Assembly (NCBI RefSeq): GCF_000237925.1
Contig: NC_031496.1
Coordinates: 3,886,650 to 3,950,649 of the forward strand
Direction: 5' to 3'
Origin: Schistosoma mansoni
Taxonomy: Eukaryota > Platyhelminthes > Trematoda > Strigeidida > Schistosomatidae
Length of the DNA: 64,000 nt
Position 1 is the stretch's first letter, and each line of letters opens with the position of its first letter. The notes beneath the pieces are model-generated. The model did not search any database. It was given only the letters and a program-made list of their open reading frames with translations, and was not told the DNA's origin. Position numbers and translations under genes: made by a program. This document shows positions 58,290-64,000 of the stretch, piece after piece.

Positions 58290-58375
58290 GACCTTCTATG
58301 CACAGGATGAACATATGCTAAAAATAGGCTGATCAGTTGTAGTCATCAAAATCAATAGGAAAAATTTAAACAACC
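58290..58375 (+). mobile_element. Smα SINE tail
   Basis: Last roughly 85 bp of Smα (GGCTGATCAGTTGTAGTC through AAACAACCAATAC). Confidence 0.65.
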
Positions 58376-58418
58376 AATACAAATGAATGAAGATACTCTG
58401 TTTCAAATGAATATGAAT

Positions 58419-58995
58419 TACATATAGTTGAAATCATGAGTCAATTGAAGCTAGACTACCATGAAAAACCTGGAAGCACTGGATGGCCGTTTCGTCCAAT
58501 TGTTGGACTCCTCAACAGTGCGCATCCACGATCTCTCCTCGCGAGCGAGATTCGAACCCAGGACCTATCAGTCTCGCGTGCGAGCGCTTAACCTCTATAC
58601 CACTGAGCTGGCCGGCATCCAACGGTGTTAATGTCTAACTTCAACCAATCCACAAAGTTGAGCAACCGTTCACTATTGTCTTTAGTGAGATGATATCTCA
58701 CAACAGACCTGGTTGAACTCCATTGGTTACTGCTTCTCACTAGAACTCCAGGAAATACCTCATGGAGCCAGTCACTAGTGATCATATGATCTAGTGGTTA
58801 AGCGCTCGCGCGCGAGACTGATAAGTCCTGGATCCGAATATCGTGAGGCGAGATCGTAGACGTGCAATGCTGAAAAGTCCCACAATAGGACGAAACGGTC
58901 GCCCAGTGCTTCCAGGTTTTTCATGGTGGTCTAGCTTCAATTGACTCATGATTTAAATTATATAAGATTACTAAAGTCTCCCCAAAACCCCCTTC
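58419..58995. mobile_element. SINE-B head-to-head pair with 11-bp target duplication
   Basis: Left unit (58419-58795, - strand) is the most complete SINE-B: tail, ribozyme, tRNA-like head (B box GATTCGAACCC; A box GGTATAGAGGTTAAGCG) and the roughly 150-bp 5' extension. Right unit (about 58796-58995, + strand) has head, ribozyme and full tail ending AAAACCCCCTTC. TGAATATGAAT occurs at 58408-58418 and 58996-59006. The left ribozyme has TTGAGGA in its core and the right CTGAAAA, so both are probably inactive. Confidence 0.8.
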
Positions 58996-59006
58996 TGAAT
59001 ATGAAT

Positions 59007-59384
59007 GATGTTTAGTATTACATGATTTGTTATACTTTCAATTAAAAGTATATATATATATACATTTCATTATATTTTGATATTACGTTAGAAGAATTAC
59101 ATCCCTTTATATTATTCAACTAGTTCTAATATGTTGTAATAATTCACTGATCATTTTATAACCTTTCTGTAATGAATAATTCTCATTCGTTCTTCTATTA
59201 GAAATAATTTGATATTGAGAAGTTTCCGTTTGTTGTTTACATAATGAAGTAATTTTGAAATTAAATGGTTCAAGTAATTGATTTTTATTTGAATCTTTAT
59301 TACGTAATATTGTGGTCATTTGACGCTTCCATTTAGTTCTGAAAGAAATAGATATTCTATAATTAATGTAAAATATAAATGAAT
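59007..59384. other. No gene seen
   Basis: AT-rich, with a short TA run near 59049. Nothing recognised. Confidence 0.5.
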
Positions 59385-59600
59385 AACCCCTAAATGCCCT
59401 GATACGGCCGAGAGTGGGGAGAGTCCGCTCTACCTCTTCAAATGCTTTCACATGGCCACGCGTATATAGCCTCTAACAGGTAAGTCCTACTTACTGCCTT
59501 CTCGTGGCGGTGGTATTGTTTACGAAAATGAGTAGACGAAAAGCGAATGTCCGGTGCTTTAACCGGGTTGGTGGACACGGAAAGTTCACCTAGCAAGCAT
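59385..59600 (+). mobile_element. R600, 5' part
   Basis: First roughly 210 bp of R600 (CCCCTAAATGCCCTGATACGG onward), cut off before the middle of the element. Confidence 0.8.
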
Positions 59601-59621
59601 ATACAAGTTTACTTATATATC

Positions 59622-60100
59622 TGTTATATCTTGTGGCCTATATGCCCTATTAATATATAACGCGATGATGTCGCAAATTAGAGAGCGGTGAATTATCGAT
59701 CAGACCAATGACACATAAAACCCGTACGAGAAGTCTAGAGTAATTGTTGGTTCTGCTTCCGCCTAGCCCAGTCAGTTAAGTCCAGAACACCAATCTCAGC
59801 CTCTGCCGTATGAATCATTATATTTCAAACTTACTGAGTTTATATACCAACCAGACAGACCATATCGTATCATAAAATAGGAAAACAACATTTGCACAAG
59901 ATTTAGCTAAATGCGACTGTGAATAAGGGAGATAGTAATTGATAAACTGGGGATAACTCAAGAACGACAAATTGTGCAGTAATAGTCTATGGGTCAAGAT
60001 AAATCTTATAATGAGAGGAATATGAATAGTTTAGTTGTTTAACAATTATTTGATAAATATATACATATAGTACTGGTCCATAGTACGGTCCATAAACGAA
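59622..60100 (-). mobile_element. LTR family A, slightly truncated
   Basis: Begins TGTTATATCTTG and follows family A to near 60100, where the inverted-repeat element starts. It is an old fossil. Confidence 0.7.
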
Positions 60101-60362
60101 CCAATCATGTGTAAGATAACAGGTCTTAGATTTCAGCGCGAAATTCACTCCATCCATTTGGATAGAGTTTTGGTATTAAAGCTTATGTCAATTCGTGGAT
60201 GAAAACTCTAAACCTAATTTCTAACCTTAACCATCAACTGTAAATCATAGTTCTAATTCTTCACATCACTTTATAATCTTCATTTGGTCCTAGTTATTAG
60301 GTGGACACTTCCAAGGTCACTCTGGCGTCACTCAAAGGTCGTCCATAAACTATAGTCTCACC
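60100..60362 (-). mobile_element. Inverted-repeat (MITE-like) element, second copy
   Basis: Reverse-orientation copy of the element at 10209-11013, with one end GGTGAGACTATAGTTTATGG and the other truncated. It is uninterrupted where the 10.4-kb copy holds the LTR. Confidence 0.6.
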
Positions 60363-60780
60363 TTGATTTTTATGTGATAATCTTGATCTGTGAATATTTT
60401 ATGTAATTTTAATAACTGATATCAACTGAAGAACCTCTAGAGACAAAAACATTTATGTTTGGAACCCATTATTGTTCTCACTAACTTACATGGAACGAAA
60501 TACATTACTAAAGTACCTGACAAGAACGATTTCCTCAGTCCATCTAGTTGAAATTCAATGTTCCTTATTTAAAACTTCAAATGATTGACGAAATAAAGTC
60601 ATACTCATCCAATTTCGTCGATAATTGATATAAACTATTTTGGTTAGTACAATATAATAAGGATTTGAACTGATACTATTTCCACCTTCTCACTACCTTA
60701 TGTTACACTGAGACACATGAATACATTAAGGAAACACTCGGGGTCTGAATCCAGAGTTGTTATTATTATTTATCAAACAT
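60363..60780. other. No gene seen
   Basis: AT-rich sequence without recognisable features. Confidence 0.5.
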
Positions 60781-60789
60781 AAAGCTTTT

Positions 60790-61002
60790 CGGCGAGACTA
60801 TCATTTGTGGACGAATCAGTTAGATGGGCTCATGATTGGGGCTTAGAATTTCACTCCAGAAAGAGCGTGCTCATGCACATCGGACACGGTAATAATTACC
60901 ATTATACCATTGATGGGACATCTCTTCCACGCGTTCAAGAACATAAAGACTTAGGAGTAATAATAAGTTACCACTTAAAAACAACTACGCACTGCCACGC
61001 AN
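60790..61002 (+). mobile_element. CR1-like LINE RT fragment
   Basis: Encodes 'SVRWAHDWGLEFHSRKSVLM' and 'EHKDLGVIISYHLKTTTHC', the same RT region as 24.4-24.55 kb. It is cut by the assembly gap, so its true extent is unknown. Confidence 0.75.
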
Positions 61003-61201
61003 NNNNNNNNNNNNNNNNNNNNNNNNNNNNNNNNNNNNNNNNNNNNNNNNNNNNNNNNNNNNNNNNNNNNNNNNNNNNNNNNNNNNNNNNNNNNNNNNNN
61101 NNNNNNNNNNNNNNNNNNNNNNNNNNNNNNNNNNNNNNNNNNNNNNNNNNNNNNNNNNNNNNNNNNNNNNNNNNNNNNNNNNNNNNNNNNNNNNNNNNNN
61201 N
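61003..61201. other. Assembly gap
   Basis: 199 unknown bases. Open frames reported across it are meaningless. Confidence 1.
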
Positions 61202-61517
61202 GAGATCGTCAACATATATGTCTTATTTCAACCTTCAACTGCCTTTTGGTTTTTGGCCTACGGAGGGATACAACCTAATACCTGACAGGTAATTTTCCTG
61301 TAGTGGTGACCATAGTCAATCGCGACTCGACGCCAACTACATACTATTACACCTTTCTGAGTTGAATGATCTTTATATTTAACTAATAATGAACAATTCA
61401 TAATTAAATCAATCTGTGATTGTTTATATAACCTACAATAAAAAGATTTGGATGATATCTGCCTGTCTGAGCTTTACACCATAGTCTACTTTACGACTCC
61501 ACTTCAATTAGTAGAAA

Positions 61518-61803
61518 AGTATTTATTTATTTATTTGAACACATAAATATTAGTACAAAGGGGAACCAGATATATATGCGCTACACAAATCTCATTCGAT
61601 CCCTGTGAGGGCTGTGATACTGCCCGGGTGCCCAAACTGAAGCAGATGGTTTTCTTAGGAAGCTACACCCGGAGCCTTTGACCTAAAGATCTGATCCACA
61701 AGGCAGTGGAGCATCGTGAGGAGATGCAGTCCCATGGTATCCGGTGACCAACGATTGATCCATACGCCATTTATTTTCTCAGGATACTGGACCCCATGTG
61801 CAC
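61518..61803 (-). mobile_element. R600, 3' half, cut by a Gypsy insertion
   Basis: R600 from its A-rich end to the CCCATGTGCAC block, where the LTR of the Gypsy element begins. The rest of R600 should lie beyond the window. Confidence 0.85.
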
Positions 61804-62071
61804 TGTTGTGAATGAGAACACAGGTGAGGACAACCAACTATGTATTTAGCACAAATTACAACGTTACTTGGTAAAATACAAAAACCATGCTATGATACAC
61901 TATTTGCAAAATGTTCTTCAATTGCCTCAGGCTTCATTGTTCCTGGATTTTCACACAAATTGCTTTTTATTTTTGTTCTTCTCTTCTTGATCTCAATCTT
62001 CTGCTGTCAGATATTCTATTCCTTACTCACCATATATACTACTTATGTTGATATCAGTAGCTCACACCACA
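61804..62071 (-). mobile_element. LTR of the Gypsy element
   Basis: 268 bp with TG...CA ends (TGTTGTGAATG to ACACCACA). It is the 3' LTR of the element to its right, whose coding strand is -, and is distantly related to the family D solo LTRs. Confidence 0.75.
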
Positions 62072-64000
62072 CTCGTCCCCCCTTTTAATAAGCTGTTCTC
62101 GCAATCTTTCTGATCGGCGTACCATTGTCTCCTTTGGTGCTGTTCGTGACTCGTGCTCATGATGTTCTTGAAACCATCTCTGTAGTTGACTGGCATTTAC
62201 ACGCTTCTGCTTGTCTTCTCTCCGGATCGTGTAAACTGGGCCGCGTCTCTCCGTGATAATGTACGGTCCCTCCCATTTCGGGATCAGCTTTCCTGACCCT
62301 AGTCCTCCTTCAGTGTTAGCTCTCCGTTCTCTACACTTTACCAGGTCCCCCACTCTAAAAGGCTTCCACGCTCTTCTCTGCTGTTCCGCCTTCTTGATGT
62401 CTGATATTTGTTTCTTTTTCACGTTCTTTATTGCCTCCGTCCTCTCTTTCCTTAATCTTGTTGCTGTCCACTTCTGCTGCTGTGGCCACGTTTTATTATG
62501 CATTGGAAGTCGTGGCTGTCTACCATACATAAGTAGGAAAGGTGATTTCTTGGTTGTTCCTTGGATGGAGGCACGATGCGCCAGCAAAATTAGTGGTAAC
62601 TCTTTCTCCCAATTCCCTCCTTTAGATGCTAACCATTCCTTTAAAGTCCGGTTGTTTCTTTCCGTAAGCCCGTTCGTCTGAGGGTGATACGGTGTAGTTC
62701 GTATCCTCTTGATGCCGAACTGCTTTAAACGGGCCTTAAACTCGTCACTTTCAAAACAGGGACCCTGGTCGGTTAGTATCATCTTCGGTACTCCATGACC
62801 CGCTACAATGTGCCGGATTATTACTTCGGTCACTGTTTTCGCCCGCTGGTCGGCAATCGGTACAGCGTCGACCCATCGTGTAGCATGTTCCGTCATTACT
62901 AGTAAGTATCGGTTGCCGCTATCCGTCTGTGGAAATGGTCCCATCACATCTACCGACCATAGATCACCGACTGCGGTTACTGGGACCGACTGCAATGGCG
63001 GTTGCATGTATCTATCGCTTTTCATTAATTGGCACTGCTGGCACGTCAACACATATTGGGCCACATCGTCTCTCATGCCTGGCCAGTATGCACTTTGCCG
63101 TAGTAAATCTGTCGTTCTTGCGATACCTGTGTGCGCTACCTGATGGCATTCGTGTATCATCTTACGCTGCCAGTCTTTCGGGATCACAGCCACCCAATTT
63201 TTGTCATCATCCTGCCAGACCAGAGCTCCATATGTGTTCACTTTCAGTCTTTCCTTTTGCCGAAGCAACATTATTACCTCCTTGTCCATTGCTCGTTTGT
63301 CAACATCTGCCCCCTCTCTTATCACTCTGATTACCTCTCGAAGTTTAGGATCAGATTTCTGTTGCCGGACGAGTTCTAGTGGGTCTCCCTCTATACTGTT
63401 CACTGCGTATGCTGTCAATGGAAGCTCGGCTTCCATGTCTGGTCTTGACAGTTAGTCCGCCATTACATTTTCCTTCCCTGGAACATGCCCGATACTGAAG
63501 TCATACTCCTGCAGACGTATCATCCATCGCGCCAACTTCCCACGTGGGTCTCGTGCTGTTTGTAGCCACTGCAGAGGTTTATGGTCAGTCTCGATGTGAA
63601 ATCGTCTACCTAACAGATATGGTCTCCACTTGTCTACTGCCCACACAATCGCTAAACACTCCTTTTCGATCGTTGAATACTTCTGTTCCGCAGGCGTGAG
63701 AACGCGACTTGCGTATTCCACCACTCTATTAGACTGACTTAAAACGGCACCTATACCATGGTCACTTGCGTCTGTTGTCACTGTAAACGGTTTCTCCAGT
63801 TCGGGCAGTCTTAGCGTCATCTGGCGGTCGTCCAGCACGTTTTTGATTTGATTAAACGTTTGTTGGGCGGTTTCAGTCCACGAAAATTTAGTGTTACTCA
63901 ACAACTTATAAAGGGGTGCTGCTATTTCGTTGAAATTCTTGATGAACCGACTGTAGAACGCCGCCCTTCCCAGGAACTGTCTCAATTTCCTTTTCGAATT
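62072..64000 (-). mobile_element. Gypsy LTR retrotransposon, pol region, running off the window
   Basis: On the - strand, from the window edge: the end of RT, RNase H ('TTDASDHGIGAVLSQ', 'FHIETDHKPLQWL'), then integrase with an HHCC zinc-binding block ('HECHQVAHTGIARTTDLL', 'CQQC') and the catalytic core ('SVDVMGPFP', 'ILTDQGPCFES', 'YHPQTNGLTERNN') and a basic C-terminal domain. This order is that of Metaviridae-type (Gypsy) pol. The region looks nearly whole, with about one break in the visible part, so the insertion is young relative to the other LTR fossils here. Confidence 0.9.

Noticed and set aside
60807-61292. 161-codon open frame
   Set aside because: It spans the assembly gap; only the LINE part before the gap is real.
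62253-63455. Several + strand open frames of 80-140 codons
   Set aside because: They are shadows of the Gypsy pol coding strand.

Overview
The window is AT-rich animal DNA with short exons, multi-kilobase introns and very dense interspersed repeats. The repeats (Smα-type SINEs carrying hammerhead ribozymes, SR2-like RTE LINEs, CR1-like LINEs, Penelope-like elements with a GIY-YIG domain, and Gypsy-type LTR elements) point to a blood fluke of the genus Schistosoma. The species cannot be fixed from the sequence.

Three spliced host genes can be supported. (1) On the + strand, 5088-11269 is a two-exon gene for a 179-residue protein with two membrane segments and unknown function. (2) On the - strand, 23755-39483 is a six-exon gene for a RAD51D-like recombination ATPase of 401 residues; its exon phases agree at every junction and both Walker motifs are present. 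(3) On the - strand, 44077-54676 is a complete six-exon gene for ribose-phosphate pyrophosphokinase (PRPS), 318 residues, the same length as human PRPS1. The RAD51D and PRPS genes lie in the same orientation about 4.6 kb apart. One further stretch near 16.1-16.4 kb looks like coding sequence but is unassigned.

Most of the rest is mobile DNA. At least 14 loci carry a tRNA-headed SINE family (called SINE-B here) with a type I hammerhead ribozyme whose core reads CUGAGGA. Five Smα-type loci carry the known CUGAUGA/CUGACGA hammerhead. SINE-B often occurs as head-to-head pairs, one flanked by an 11-bp target duplication. A second abundant family (R600 here; about 540 bp, TAAA-type tail, about 18 loci) is a retroposon of unknown origin; two copies have perfect 12-13 bp target-site duplications. 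Solo LTRs are common, and two have perfect 5-bp duplications: one lies inside an R600 copy, the other inside a roughly 280-bp inverted-repeat element whose second copy at 60 kb shows the empty site.

By region: 0-5 kb is SINE, LTR and SR2 debris; 5-11.3 kb is the two-membrane-segment gene with a repeat-filled intron; 11.3-23.7 kb is repeats, including a Penelope-like element at 14.3-16.0 kb; 23.7-39.5 kb is the RAD51D-like gene with LINEs, R600 copies, LTRs and a Gypsy gag fossil in its introns; 39.5-44 kb is intergenic repeats; 44-54.7 kb is PRPS; 54.7-58.3 kb shows nothing recognisable; 58.4-64 kb is SINE-B, LTR, inverted-repeat and LINE sequence, a 199-base assembly gap, and the pol region plus one LTR of a Gypsy element that has inserted into an R600 copy and runs off the right edge.
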